Notes under the pieces: generated by a model
The model's database searches: none
Told to the model about the DNA's origin: nothing
The model's input: only the letters and a program-made list of their open reading frames with translations
Made by a program: the position numbers and the translations under genes
Origin: Brevibacterium sp. XM4083
GTDB lineage: Bacteria > Actinomycetota > Actinomycetes > Actinomycetales > Brevibacteriaceae
DNA: 64,000 nt
Assembly: GCF_006489205.2 (NCBI RefSeq)
Contig: NZ_VFYR02000003.1
Span: forward strand, 551,462-615,461
Direction of reading: 5' to 3'
In this document: positions 27,411-41,035 of the stretch, piece by piece
Layout: each line of letters begins with the position of its first letter
Position numbering within the stretch: position 1 is the first letter of the stretch

Positions 27411-27483
27411 TGGAGGTAAGGGGACTCGAACCCCTAACCCTCTGCTTGCAAAGCAGATGCGCTACCAATTGCGCCATACCCCC
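27411..27483 (-). tRNA. tRNA-Ala (UGC)
   Basis: A 73-nt cloverleaf: the acceptor GGGGGTA pairs with TACCTCC (one G-T wobble), the D-loop contains AATTGGTAGC, the anticodon loop TTTGCAA gives UGC, the T arm AGGGGTTCGAGTCCCCT is perfect, and the discriminator is A. The 3' CCA is not encoded. It lies downstream of tRNA-Ile and the DLW-39 gene, the usual position after gyrA in actinobacteria. Confidence 0.97.
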
Positions 27484-27498
27484 AGGTGGGTAATCACC

Positions 27499-27615
27499 CT
27501 ACACCGAGTCGGTGTGCTTTGACCATTCGGCCTGGGCACGCTGATTCGTGTGCCGCCACCGGAAGAACACCCCCAGCCCCACAAGGGTGAGACCGGAGAG
27601 AATCCACTTCTTCAT
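27499..27615 (-). CDS. DLW-39-like short membrane protein
   Basis: This 38-aa protein begins MKKWILSGLTLVGLGVFFRW and ends QAEWSKHTDSV. It has one N-terminal hydrophobic helix and a charged tail with an acidic-aromatic segment, which resembles the short actinobacterial DLW-39 family. GAGGAGG sits at ideal spacing before ATG 27615. The start is 19 nt after the tRNA-Ile 3' end and the stop only 15 nt before tRNA-Ala, so the message is sandwiched between two tRNAs. Function unknown. It was missed by longer ORF cut-offs. Confidence 0.8.
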   Translation of the reverse strand: MKKWILSGLTLVGLGVFFRWRHTNQRAQAEWSKHTDSV

Positions 27616-27634
27616 GATCCTCCTCGAAAGGAAG

Positions 27635-27708
27635 TGGGCCTACCTGGACTTGAACCAGGGACCTCTTCGTTATCAGCGAAGCGCTCTAACCGCCTGAGCT
27701 ATAGGCCC
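27635..27708 (-). tRNA. tRNA-Ile (GAU)
   Basis: A 74-nt cloverleaf: acceptor GGGCCTA with TAGGCCC, D arm GCTCAGGCGGTTAGAGC, anticodon loop CTGATAA giving GAU, T arm CCTGGTTCAAGTCCAGG, discriminator A. The CCA is not encoded. It is the first gene of the tRNA-Ile, DLW-39, tRNA-Ala transcript. Confidence 0.97.
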
Positions 27709-27732
27709 TTTTCGGGGTGAACCCGAAGTAAA

Positions 27733-27762
27733 AATATACCGAACGGCGCATCCCCTGCACAA
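27733..27762 (-). promoter_or_regulatory. Promoter of the tRNA-Ile transcript
   Basis: Minus-strand -35 TTGTGC (27757-27762), an 18-nt spacer and -10 TATATT (27733-27738). It predicts a start near 27726, about 18 nt before the mature tRNA. Confidence 0.5.
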
Positions 27763-27806
27763 ATCCGCGCGCCGTGACACGCCTCACAGCGTGCCGGCGC
27801 GCGGAT
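27763..27806 (-). terminator. Terminator of the gyrB-gyrA-DUF3566 operon
   Basis: Arms ATCCGCGCGCCG (27763-27774) and its complement (27795-27806) give a 12-bp GC-rich stem, extended inside by a CACGC/GCGTG pair. In the minus direction it is followed by ATTTG. Confidence 0.65.
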
Positions 27807-27829
27807 CCTGTGCGGCCGGACCGGTCAGC

Positions 27830-28704
27830 TCAGTCGTCGGTGAGCGTCAGATGGAAGCCGCCGGCGATGAGCGAGCCGATGTTGTAGACGAAGGCCGCAA
27901 GCGTCGAGAGCGCGGTCATGAGGACGATGTTGATGACCGCGATGATGAAGCCCGCGGCGACGACCCGGCCGAAGCCGAAGATGCCGATGATCCGCTCGGC
28001 CGACTCCGCGCCGGCGAGCTCCGTCATCGTCGCCTCGAGGCCGCTCATCACGCCGGTGGCCTGGAGGACGATCCAGAGGACGACGAACGCGACGATCGTC
28101 GCGATGCCGATGGCCACGGACATGAGGAAGGACATCTTCATGACCGACCACGGGTCGACGGCGGCGACGGTGAGGCGGACGGTCCGGGGACCCTTCCGCT
28201 TCTTCCCCTTGCCGTTGTCGACCATGTTCTTCACGCCCATCTTCACGCCCCCGGAGCTGGCGCGCACCGTGTTCGCGACGTTGCCCATCACCGAGGTGGA
28301 CGGACCGCTGCCGGTCCCGCCCGCGGTCTGGGAGGCGGTCGACTGGGAGTCAGCGGTCTGTGTGCTCGCCGAGGTGGCCGGGGCGGTGGGTGCCGAACCC
28401 GTCGAGGGTGCGCGAACGGGCTTGGGTGAGGCCTTCGGGGCCGGCGGAGCGACGACCGTGGCCTTCTCCGTCGCCGGGGCGGCGGACTTCTCCGCCTTCG
28501 CCGACGTCCCGGTGCGCGGCGCAGCACCGCCGCGGCCGCTGTTCGACGATCCCGACAATCCCGAAGAACCGGAACGCGCGGAGCCGGACGAGCCGGACGC
28601 GGACGAGCCCGAGCCGGTCTCGCTCTTGCCGGAACCGGCGGTCAGTCGGGTCGAACCGCTCGATGTGCGGATGATCTTGCCGGGTCCTGACTGCTTGTTG
28701 TCGC

Positions 28705-28708
<4 letters not shown>
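27830..28708 (-). CDS. DUF3566 membrane protein downstream of gyrA
   Basis: This 292-aa protein has a long Ser/Gly/Thr/Ala-rich disordered N-terminus (about 165 residues) followed by the DUF3566 domain. The domain starts [27 protein letters not shown] and carries two transmembrane helices (about 190-220 and 255-285). It overlaps the gyrA stop by 4 nt (ATGA). The order gyrB-gyrA-DUF3566-tRNA-Ile-tRNA-Ala is conserved across actinobacteria. Function is unproven. Confidence 0.92.
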
Positions 28709-31356
<2,648 letters not shown>

Positions 31357-31534
31357 TGTGGGCTCTTCCCTAGTGTCGTGACCGTTCTTCCGGCCTCGGT
31401 GCCGGCTCCCTCAGCGGGAGCGGCGCTCCCGTCCGTGAAGGCGCGGGATCCGTGGCGAACGGCGGCGGATGGAATGTGCGCGGCAGGTGTGCGGATCCGG
31501 CGCCGAGGCGGGGCATCCGGATCCGCATGCCGGC

Positions 31535-33620
<2,086 letters not shown>

Positions 33621-33722
33621 ATCGGGATTTTCGACCCGGCAGACGTACCCCCGGACGCAGACGGGTCCGGTTATCGCCGCTACAGGCCTTCTGCTGATTC
33701 TGCCGACTTCGCCGATTTCCCT

Positions 33723-34235
33723 CTATCCGAAGGTGTCGCGCGGACCGCGGCCGCGCACGCTGCGGCGGCCCTTCTTGAATGTCCGTCCGGCCGGACCGCG
33801 GATCTCGAGTTCGGTGATCGTCGAGGATCCGAGTCCCGCCTCGAGGGCCCGGAGGATCGTCGGACGCAGCACCCGCAGCTGGGTGGCCCACGTCGTCGAG
33901 TCCGCGGCGATGACGAGCAGCGGCGGAGAGAAGTCGACGGGGGTGCAGTGGCGGGCGACCTGTTCGCCGACGAGGTCGGGCCAGCGCCCGAGCACCTTGC
34001 CGATGTCGATCGACGACGACCAGCCGCGGGAGCTGATGAGTCCGCCGAGGACCGAGGAGATCGCCGTGGGATCGCGACGGTCCTTGCCCGCCGAGGTGTA
34101 GGTGACCTCCGCGCGGACGCGCGAGCGACGGCGGCTGCGGACGAATCTCGCCTCGGTCGCCTCCATCCGCCGCACCCGGTCGAGGGCTTCAAGAGCGGCG
34201 ACCGGGGTCGCCTCGTCGCGGCTGATGCCGCTCAT
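33723..34235 (-). CDS. dciA: DciA-like DUF721 protein
   Basis: This 170-aa protein is probably the bacterial helicase loader/operator DciA. The DUF721 core spans about residues 70-155 (IDIGKVLGRWPDLVGEQVARHCTPVDFSPPLLVIAADSTTWATQLRVL). Its basic N-terminus, RFVRSRRRSRVRAEV, may contact DNA. The ATG overlaps the recF stop (ATGA). The position recF-dciA-gyrB is conserved in actinobacteria. C-terminal residues are also basic. The DciA function is known from other species, not tested here. Confidence 0.9.
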   Translation of the reverse strand: MSGISRDEATPVAALEALDRVRRMEATEARFVRSRRRSRVRAEVTYTSAGKDRRDPTAISSVLGGLISSRGWSSSIDIGKVLGRWPDLVGEQVARHCTPVDFSPPLLVIAADSTTWATQLRVLRPTILRALEAGLGSSTITELEIRGPAGRTFKKGRRSVRGRGPRDTFG

Positions 34236-35386
34236 GAGGCGGGCCCCTCATCCGTGCCGTCGGTCCCGAGCAGCGTCGACTGGTCGATCCGCGCGCCGTC
34301 GAGGCCCGCGGGCAGGTCGGCGTCGACGGCGGCGGTGACGAGGACCTGCTCGGCGGCGGTGATCCGCGCGGCCAGCCGGTTGCGCCGCCCGGTGTCGAGT
34401 TCGGCGAAGACGTCGTCGAGGACGAGGATCGGCTGCTCGGCGGTCGATCCCGCATCCGCGCTGAGGAGATCCCAGCCGGCGAGCTGCATCGCCAGCGCGA
34501 GCGACCACGTCTCACCGTGGGAGGCGTACCCCTTCGCCGGATGCGAGCCGATCATCAGGGAGAGGTCGTCGCGTCCGGGCCCGTGGAGGGTCAGCCCGCG
34601 GTCGATCTCCGTCGTCCGGCGCCTCTCGAGGGCACCGAGGAGGAGTTCGCGGGCCTCACTCGCCGAGGTGGTCTGCGAGTAGTCGATGCGCGAGTCGTAG
34701 CGTGCGCTCACCCCCTGCCGTTCGAGACGGGCATCGGCGGCGATGTAGGCGAAGTTCTCCTTGAGCGGGTCGACGATGTCGGCGAGCACCCGCTGCCGGC
34801 CGAAGACGAGTTCGGCGGCCGCCTCGGCGTAGGCCATGTTCCAGATGTCGAGGGTCGCCTCGAGCCCGGGATCGCGGTCCTCGCGGAGGCGTTTGAGGAG
34901 GGCGTTGCGCTGTTTGAGGGCGCGCTCGAAGTCCGTGATCACCGAGGCGAAGCGCGGATTGCGGGCGACGACGAGGGTGTCGATCCACGACCGGCGCTCG
35001 GCCGGTTCGCCGCGCACGAGGGCGAGGTCCTCGGGTGCGAAGACGACGGCGGAGACGAGTCCGAGGATCTCCCTGATCTTCACCGGCGAGCGGTTGACCC
35101 GCGCGCGGTTGGCGCCTTTGGCCTGGATGGAGACTTCGACGGCGGCATGCCGCGCCCCGCGGTTGACGAGAGCGGAGACGGTCGCCGAACTCGCCTCTTC
35201 GTTGACCAGTGGGGCATCGAACGCCACCCGGTGGGAGCGCAGATGCGCGAGATACCCGATCGCCTCGACGATGTTCGTCTTGCCGGTGCCGTTGTCGGCG
35301 ACGAAGGTGGTGACTCCGGGCCCGAACTCGAGGTCGAGCTCAGGATATGACCGGTAGTTGCGCAGCGAGAGTCGGGATATCCACAT
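34232..35386 (-). CDS. recF: DNA replication/repair ATPase RecF
   Basis: This 384-aa SMC-like ATPase loads RecA at gaps. Walker A ADNGTGKT spans residues 30-37, and Walker B is ILVLDDVFAELD near 320-335. The signature SHPAKGYASHGETWSLALA is the ABC-type loop. ATG 35386 follows the dnaN TGA with no gap, which implies coupled translation. It belongs to the dnaN-recF-dciA set. Confidence 0.97.
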   Translation of the reverse strand: MWISRLSLRNYRSYPELDLEFGPGVTTFVADNGTGKTNIVEAIGYLAHLRSHRVAFDAPLVNEEASSATVSALVNRGARHAAVEVSIQAKGANRARVNRSPVKIREILGLVSAVVFAPEDLALVRGEPAERRSWIDTLVVARNPRFASVITDFERALKQRNALLKRLREDRDPGLEATLDIWNMAYAEAAAELVFGRQRVLADIVDPLKENFAYIAADARLERQGVSARYDSRIDYSQTTSASEARELLLGALERRRTTEIDRGLTLHGPGRDDLSLMIGSHPAKGYASHGETWSLALAMQLAGWDLLSADAGSTAEQPILVLDDVFAELDTGRRNRLAARITAAEQVLVTAAVDADLPAGLDGARIDQSTLLGTDGTDEGPAS

Positions 35387-36526
35387 TCAGATGCGCGTGG
35401 GCATGAGCAGGTAGCGATACGACTCATCGGCCGAGGAGTCGAGGTCCTTCTGCCCGGAGATGATGACGGGCTTCATCGGCTGGGTGAAGGAGAAGTTGAC
35501 GTAGGGGCTCTCGATCGCCGCGAGCCCCTCGGCGATGTAGTGCGGATTGAAGCCGACGGTGATCGGCTCGCCCTGGAGCACGGCTTCGACGGCCTCGGAG
35601 GCCTGCGCGTCGTCACCGGTGCCGGCGTGGAGGGTGAGCATGCCGTCGCTGACCTCGAAGCGCAGCGGAGTGTTGCGCTCGGCGACGAGGGAGACGCGAC
35701 GCACGGCTTCGCGCAGCACCGCGGTCTCGACGATCGCGTGGATCGGCACCGAGTCGGGGAAGAGCGAGCGGACCTTCGGGTACTCGCCCTCGACGAGCAG
35801 CGAGGTCGTCACCCGTCCCGCCGAGGTGAACGAGATGAGGTCCTTGCCGGCGTCCGTGCTCAGGCCGATCGTGACGTCCCCGCCGAGGGACTTCGAGACA
35901 TCGGAGAGCGTGCGACCGCGCAGCAGCGCGACGGCTGAGACGTCGGGGCGACCCGGGTTCCACGTGAATTCGCGGACGGCGAGGCGGTAGCGGTCGGTGG
36001 CCAGCAGGGTGACCTTCTCACCCTCGATCTCGACGCGGACGCTGGTGAGGATCGGGAGGGTGTCGTCCTTCGACGTGGCGATCGTGACCTGCGAGACGGC
36101 GTTCTGGAACTCGCCGGCGGAGACGGTTCCCGAATCGTCGGGGACCTGCGGCAGCGACGGGTATTCGGCCACGGGCATCGTCATCAGCGAGAAGCGCGAG
36201 GAACCGCACGTGACGTCGACCTTCGACCCGACCTGTTCGAGGGTGACCTCCTGGTTGGGCAGCGCCTTGGAGATGTCGGCGAGGAGGCGACCGGAGACGA
36301 GCACGGTGCCCGGGGAGACGACGTCGGCGGAGATCTCGACCCGGGAGGACACTTCGTAGTCGAAGACGGCCAGGCGCACCGTGCCGCCGGTCTCGGCGGT
36401 GATGAGGATGCCGGTGAGGACGGGAGCGGAGGGCCGATTGGGGAGGGTCTTGGTCGCCCAGGTCACGGCGTCGGCGAGGACGTCACGATTGACTTTGAAC
36501 TTCAGAGGGGTTGCTTCGGCGTTCAC
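35387..36526 (-). CDS. dnaN: DNA polymerase III sliding clamp (beta subunit)
   Basis: This 379-aa ring-forming processivity clamp has three repeated clamp domains, the first starting LKFKVNRDVLADAVTWATKTLPNRPSAPVLTGI and the last ending YLLMPTRI. GTG 36526 is chosen because AAGGAG lies just upstream and NAEATPLKFKV is the typical start; the longer frame runs into the origin. The gene follows dnaA across 527 bp of origin DNA, and a TAGGCT -10 candidate is at 36596-36601. Confidence 0.97.
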   Translation of the reverse strand: MNAEATPLKFKVNRDVLADAVTWATKTLPNRPSAPVLTGILITAETGGTVRLAVFDYEVSSRVEISADVVSPGTVLVSGRLLADISKALPNQEVTLEQVGSKVDVTCGSSRFSLMTMPVAEYPSLPQVPDDSGTVSAGEFQNAVSQVTIATSKDDTLPILTSVRVEIEGEKVTLLATDRYRLAVREFTWNPGRPDVSAVALLRGRTLSDVSKSLGGDVTIGLSTDAGKDLISFTSAGRVTTSLLVEGEYPKVRSLFPDSVPIHAIVETAVLREAVRRVSLVAERNTPLRFEVSDGMLTLHAGTGDDAQASEAVEAVLQGEPITVGFNPHYIAEGLAAIESPYVNFSFTQPMKPVIISGQKDLDSSADESYRYLLMPTRI

Positions 36527-37053
36527 TTCACTCCTTCGGGAAATCACCCGATGTGCTCGCGACTGTGGCTTGACGGTGCTCGGAAAACTGTACACAGCCT
36601 AACCGATGATCCGATACCCGAGCGTGGTCGTCACGGCTGCCCGGACGAACGCCGAGGTGGCGGTCGGGCCCGTGGATCTCGGATCCGAGAATCGTCTTCA
36701 AGGCGATGTTCGAATAGTCCTCAGCCTCCGGAGTGACCGCACGGTAGCCGAGCCGTCCGCCGAGCGCAGTCGATGGCGTCCGCCGTCCTATCCCCTTGAG
36801 TTGATACAGCAGAAGTATCAGCACCTGTGGAATCTGTGGATGACGGTCGGGCAGGTGCCGGAGATCAGGGGATCGCCGCCTCGGTGAGGGTGTGGATCGC
36901 CTGTGCACCGCAGGACGACCGGACGGGGAGGCCTGGGTAAGCACAGACGTGTAGTTCACAGCGGTCCACGTGCTCCACGGCCTCCGTCCCCAGGGTTATC
37001 CCCATTGTGATCGGATTGTCCCCAGACTTATCCACAGGTGTGCATAGCGTCTT
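36527..37053. other. dnaA-dnaN intergenic region, probable oriC
   Basis: No gene is seen here. DnaA-box-like sites are TTATCCACA (37028-37036, perfect), TTATCCCCA (36996-37004), TTGTCCCCA (37016-37024), and on the other strand TGTGGATGA (36835-36843) and TGTGGATCG (36891-36899). Position between dnaA and dnaN is where Mycobacterium and Streptomyces place oriC. Genes diverge away from this area. A short AGTTGATACAGCAGAAGTATCA stretch could help unwinding. Confidence 0.65.
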
Positions 37054-38697
37054 CTATAGGCGGTGCTGTTGTTTGATGCGGTTTGTGAGTTCGGTGACCT
37101 GGGTGTAGACGGCCCGTCGCTCGGCCATCTGCGTTCGAATCTTCTTGTTCGCATGCATGACCGTCGTGTGGTCGCGGCCGCCGAAGGCCTGGCCGATCTT
37201 CGGCAGCGACAGATCCGTGAGCTCCCGGCACAGGTACATCGCGATCTGCCGTGCCGTCGTCAGCGTCCGGGAGCGCGAGGTGCCGCAGAGGTCGTCGAGG
37301 GTGAGGCTGAAGTAGGCGGCAGTCTGGCCCATGATGTCGGCTGCGGTGATCGCCGGGGTGTCGTCCTGGGTGATGAAGTCCTTGAGCACCGTTTCGGCCA
37401 GGGAGACGTCGACCTGCTGATCGTTGAGGTTGGCGAAGGCGGTGACCCGGATGAGGGCGCCCTCGAGTTCGCGGATGTTCGACGAGACCCGGGAGGCGAT
37501 GTACTCGAGCACCTCGTCGGGGACGTCGAGCTGCTCGCCTGCGGCCTTGCGGCGCAGAATCGCGAAGCGGGTCTCCATGTCCGGGGGCTGGACGTCGGTG
37601 AGCAGGCCCCATTCGAAGCGCGAGCGCAGCCGCTCCTCGAAGCCCTTGAGCATCTTCGGCGGCTGGTCGGAGGTGATGACGACCTGCTTGGCCTCGTTGT
37701 GCAGGGCGTTGAAGGTGTGGAAGAACTCCTCGACGGTGGCGTCCTTGCCCTGGAGGAACTGGATGTCGTCGATCATGAGGATGTCGACCTCGCGGTACCG
37801 CCGCTGGAAGGCGGGACGGAGCGCGTTCGACGTCCGTGACGAGCCGATCGTGTTGATGAAGTCGTTGACGAACTCCTCACTCGAGACGTACTTGACGCGG
37901 ATCTCGGGGAAGAGCTGTGTCGCGTAGAACCCGATCGCGTGGAGGAGGTGGGTTTTGCCGAGTCCGGAGTCCCCGTAGATGAAGAGCGGGTTGTACGCCT
38001 TCGCCGGTGCCTCGGCGACGGCGAAGGCGGCGGCATGGGCGAAGCGGTTCGAGGCGCCGATGACGAAGGTGTCGAACGTGTACTTCGGGTTGAGCTGGGA
38101 GACCCCGGGAACGTCGACGGGCGGGGTCGGGGCAGCGGTCGCCTCGGCGATCTCCGCTTCCCGGATCCCCGTCTCACCCGGTGCCGCCTCGGGTCGGGGG
38201 ACAACCGTCTCAGGTCGGTCCACCGGGGTCGGGGCGGGCGCAGCCACCGGAGTCTCCACAGGTGCCGGGGCAGGGTGCTCATGAGTCGGGGCCGGCGCCG
38301 AGGCGGTCTGACCAGTCGGCGCCGAGGCGGTCGTCGATCCGTGGCCTGCCGGCGTCGTGGCGGTGGTCGGCGCGGCGGTGGTGTGGTCGGTCTCGTCGAT
38401 GAGCTCGTCGAAGCGGATGGGGACGTCGAGTTCGGGATCGACGACGAACCCGAAGGTCACGTCGAAGCCGATGACCCGAGAGAACTCCCTGGTCAGAGGT
38501 TCACGCAGGCGGGTCTCGATGGTGCGCCGGGAATGCTCGTCGCGGACGGCGAGGAGGACGAGGGCGTTGTCGACGATCGCCTTGGGCAGCGCGAGGTAGA
38601 GGAAGCTCTTCTGATGCTTCGTGAGGTCGGCGTCCTCATCCAGATTGGAGACCACCGTTCGCCATTGGCTGATGAGCTCGTTCTTGGAATTCGACAC
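37054..38697 (-). CDS. dnaA: Chromosomal replication initiator DnaA
   Basis: This 547-aa AAA+ initiator binds DnaA boxes and opens oriC. Domain I occupies about residues 1-100. Domain II is a long Pro/Ala/Thr-rich linker (about 115-205), normal for actinobacteria. Walker A GDSGLGKT is at 242-249, the [13 protein letters not shown]alker B follows, and the C-terminal signature [11 protein letters not shown] reads DnaA boxes. GTG 38697 has AGAGGATC upstream; the longer frame would start within a DnaA-box cluster. It heads the leftward dnaA-dnaN-recF set and may be autoregulated by the boxes upstream. Confidence 0.97.
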   Translation of the reverse strand: MSNSKNELISQWRTVVSNLDEDADLTKHQKSFLYLALPKAIVDNALVLLAVRDEHSRRTIETRLREPLTREFSRVIGFDVTFGFVVDPELDVPIRFDELIDETDHTTAAPTTATTPAGHGSTTASAPTGQTASAPAPTHEHPAPAPVETPVAAPAPTPVDRPETVVPRPEAAPGETGIREAEIAEATAAPTPPVDVPGVSQLNPKYTFDTFVIGASNRFAHAAAFAVAEAPAKAYNPLFIYGDSGLGKTHLLHAIGFYATQLFPEIRVKYVSSEEFVNDFINTIGSSRTSNALRPAFQRRYREVDILMIDDIQFLQGKDATVEEFFHTFNALHNEAKQVVITSDQPPKMLKGFEERLRSRFEWGLLTDVQPPDMETRFAILRRKAAGEQLDVPDEVLEYIASRVSSNIRELEGALIRVTAFANLNDQQVDVSLAETVLKDFITQDDTPAITAADIMGQTAAYFSLTLDDLCGTSRSRTLTTARQIAMYLCRELTDLSLPKIGQAFGGRDHTTVMHANKKIRTQMAERRAVYTQVTELTNRIKQQHRL

Positions 38698-38752
38698 CGT
38701 CGATCCTCTCTGTTGTCGTTCGCGGTCGTCCCACAGTCCACACCTGTGCATG

Positions 38753-38862
38753 ACTTCCACACAGTTTTCCACAGTTTGTGGAGGACTGACGAGTCGGCCG
38801 GGCAATCCTCCACACGGGTGGATAAGCGTGTGGAAAACTACATGATTGTGACTTGTGGAAGA
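38753..38862. promoter_or_regulatory. Dense DnaA-box cluster upstream of dnaA
   Basis: Within 110 bp stand ACTTCCACA (38753), TTTTCCACA (38765), TGTGGAGGA (38777), TCCTCCACA (38806), GGTGGATAA (38817, complement of TTATCCACC), TGTGGAAAA (38829) and TGTGGAAGA (38854). Several are 11-12 bp apart, about one helical turn. It may be part of a bipartite origin or the dnaA autoregulatory region. The remaining 38698-39102 gap contains the rpmH promoter and leader. Confidence 0.6.
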
Positions 38863-38931
38863 CGGCAGTCGACGCGGAGATGAACGTGAGTGAACGGGCT
38901 GAAACGGTGACGTGAAACATGATCGGCCGGT

Positions 38932-38961
38932 TTGACCGGTCTCTCCGGCCTTGGCTAAGAT
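38932..38961 (+). promoter_or_regulatory. rpmH-rnpA promoter
   Basis: -35 TTGACC (38932-38937), 18-nt spacer, -10 TAAGAT (38956-38961). The start would be near 38968, giving a leader of about 135 nt before rpmH. Confidence 0.6.
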
Positions 38962-39102
38962 GGAGTGTCCTGTGTACCGGGCTGCATCCGATTCTGTTCT
39001 AGCTCTTATGCACAGGAGTGCTCGGCGGTCGAGACTCGCACCGCCGTTTTTTGTGAGAACGCGTCAGGCGTTCACCCGCAACCCAGAAATCGGAGACCTC
39101 AA

Positions 39103-39240
39103 GTGAGCAAGCGTACTTTCCAGCCGAACAACCGCAAGCGTGCCAAGAAGCACGGCTTCCGCCTGCGCATGCGGACCCGTGCCGGTCGCGCCATCCTGGC
39201 TTCGCGTCGTCGCAAGGGACGTTCCGAAGTCTCGGCCTGA
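39103..39240 (+). CDS. rpmH: Ribosomal protein bL34
   Basis: This 45-aa basic protein of the large ribosomal subunit reads [20 protein letters not shown] at its start and ends GRSEVSA. GTG 39103 follows GGAGACC. It is the first gene of rpmH-rnpA-yidD-yidC-jag-rsmG, transcribed away from dnaA in the conserved origin order. Confidence 0.97.
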   Translation: MSKRTFQPNNRKRAKKHGFRLRMRTRAGRAILASRRRKGRSEVSA

Positions 39241-39243
39241 CCT

Positions 39244-39621
39244 TTGATCCCGGATGCGCACCGGCTCCGGCGCGGCGAGGACTTCAGACGAGTCTTCAGA
39301 GCCGGCGTTCGGGTGCGCTCGGACCACCTCATGGCGCACAGCCTGTCAGAGGCAGATGATTCCCACGCCCCGCGCGTGGGTTTCATCGTATCCAAGGCCG
39401 TCGGCAACGCGGTCAAGCGCAACAAGGTGAAGCGCCGGCTGCGGGAGATCATGCACCCGAGGCTGGCGGAGATGGAGACCGGCAGCCTGTTCGTCATCCG
39501 AGCACTGCCCAATGCCACCGAGGCGGCCTTCGCCGACCTCGAGACCGAAGTGGGCGAGCTCATCGAGAAGGCCCGGAAGAAGCAGCAGAATCGTGGACGC
39601 CGAACACGACCTCAGACATGA
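39244..39621 (+). CDS. rnpA: Ribonuclease P protein component
   Basis: This 125-aa protein cofactor of RNase P acts in 5' maturation of tRNAs. The RNR motif region SKAVGNAVKRNKVKRRLREI is present, and the N-terminus IPDAHRLRRGEDFRRVFRAG is typical. It begins at TTG 39244, 3 nt after the rpmH stop, with no better start in frame. The C-terminus is basic (KARKKQQNRGRRTRPQT). The 3' end overlaps the putative yidD start. Confidence 0.94.
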   Translation: MIPDAHRLRRGEDFRRVFRAGVRVRSDHLMAHSLSEADDSHAPRVGFIVSKAVGNAVKRNKVKRRLREIMHPRLAEMETGSLFVIRALPNATEAAFADLETEVGELIEKARKKQQNRGRRTRPQT

Positions 39622-39964
39622 GTCGGAGGTGCCGCGCCGCCCGGCCGGATTCTGGCCGGGGGTGTGGTGGTTCCTGCGCATCGCGCCGCGGATGCCCTTC
39701 GTCTGGTTCATCCGGGCGTATCGGGTCGTCGTCTCCCCGCTCTACGGACAAGTCTGCCGGTACTATCCGAGCTGCTCGATGTACGGGCTCGAGGCCTTCG
39801 AGATACACGGAGTTCTCAAGGGAATGGTGTTAACTGGATGGCGGATACTGCGGTGCAATCCGTTCTCCCACGGCGGGGTCGATCACGTTCCCGGCTCCGC
39901 CCGCGAAGCCCGGTCCGCGGCGATGAGAACCACGGGCTCCGGACACGGGCAGGAGCGCTCGTGA
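39593..39964 (+). CDS. yidD: Membrane protein insertion efficiency factor YidD
   Basis: This 123-aa protein is probably membrane-attached by an amphipathic helix and assists YidC. The core WFIRAYRVVVSPLYGQVCRYYPSCSMYGLEAFEIHG followed by GWRILRCNPFSHGGVD is diagnostic. GTG 39593 overlaps rnpA by 29 nt; GTG 39629 is an alternative with a poorly placed ribosome site. The C-terminus is longer than usual. The gene order rnpA-yidD-yidC is conserved. Confidence 0.9.
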   Translation: MDAEHDLRHESEVPRRPAGFWPGVWWFLRIAPRMPFVWFIRAYRVVVSPLYGQVCRYYPSCSMYGLEAFEIHGVLKGMVLTGWRILRCNPFSHGGVDHVPGSAREARSAAMRTTGSGHGQERS

Positions 39965-40070
39965 TCGCCCGTCCCGCGCGGGACGCACCGGTCCGCGCCC
40001 ATGTCGCGACCGACTGACAACAATGGCACAATGAACGACGCGCACGAGTCGTTGTAACGAGGAGAACTGA

Positions 40071-41027
40071 ATGGACTGGATCGACAGCTTGCTCTACCCC
40101 CTGCAGTGGGTAGTGGCATGGATCCTCGCGATCTTCCACGACATCTTCACCGCACTCGGACTCCCCGCCGCGAACGGCTGGACGTGGGTCCTCTCGATCG
40201 CCGGCCTCACCGTCGTCATCCGTGCGCTCCTCATCCCGCTCTTCGTCTACCAGATCCGCGCTCAGCGCAAGATGCAGCTCCTCCAGCCCGAGATCCAGCG
40301 GCTGCAGGCGAAGTACAAGGGCAAGAAGGACCAGTACTCCCGCCAGGCCATGGCCGAAGAGCAGATGAGCCTCTTCCGCGACAACAAGACGAGCCCGTGG
40401 GCGTCATGTCTGCCGCTGCTCGTGCAGATGCCGATCTTCTTCTCGCTCTTCCGCGTCATCCACAACATGCAGGGCGTGGCTGAAGGCCGCATCGACGCGA
40501 TCGGCGGTCTCACCCAGGAGCTCGCGCAGCAGGCCGAGGAGTCCTCGGTCTTCGGCGTCTCGCTCTCGGCGACGTTCATGGATCCGGGCATCACCGTCAA
40601 GGTGCTCACCGCGGTCCTCATCATCATCATGGCTGCGACGATGTTCATCACGCAGAAGCAGATGATGGCGAAGAACATGTCGGAGGCCGCGATGGCCAAC
40701 CCGATGATGCAGTCGCAGAAGATGCTCCTCTACATCATGCCGGTCGTCTTCGGCGTCGGCGGCATCTACTTCCCGCTCGGTGTGCTCTTCTACTGGCTCG
40801 TGTCGAACACGTGGACGATGGTCCAGCAGCACATGGTCATCAGGAACATGCCCGCGCCGGGGTCGAAGGCGGAGAAGGAGATGCTCGAGCGCAAGGCGCG
40901 CAAGGGCAAGACCGTTCCGCAGGCAGAGGTCAAAGGCGCCGCTGTCCCCGCCGAGGAGGCTCCGAAGTCGTCCGGGCAGCGTCAGCAGCCTGTGAGCAAG
41001 AACCGCAAGAAGAACAAGAAGCGCTGA
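40071..41027 (+). CDS. yidC: Membrane protein insertase YidC
   Basis: This 318-aa Oxa1/YidC-family insertase of the cytoplasmic membrane has five predicted helices. The first is about residues 35-57, NGWTWVLSIAGLTVVIRALLIPLF, carrying the conserved Arg of the hydrophilic groove. The coiled hairpin QLLQPEIQRLQAKYKGKKDQ follows, and later helices read LPLLVQMPIFFSLFRVI and FPLGVLFYWLVSNTWTMVQQ. The C-terminal 60 residues are Lys/Arg-rich for ribosome contact. AGGAG precedes the ATG. A 106-bp gap after yidD may hold an extra promoter. Confidence 0.96.
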   Translation: MDWIDSLLYPLQWVVAWILAIFHDIFTALGLPAANGWTWVLSIAGLTVVIRALLIPLFVYQIRAQRKMQLLQPEIQRLQAKYKGKKDQYSRQAMAEEQMSLFRDNKTSPWASCLPLLVQMPIFFSLFRVIHNMQGVAEGRIDAIGGLTQELAQQAEESSVFGVSLSATFMDPGITVKVLTAVLIIIMAATMFITQKQMMAKNMSEAAMANPMMQSQKMLLYIMPVVFGVGGIYFPLGVLFYWLVSNTWTMVQQHMVIRNMPAPGSKAEKEMLERKARKGKTVPQAEVKGAAVPAEEAPKSSGQRQQPVSKNRKKNKKR

Positions 41028-41035
41028 GGTAGGAC

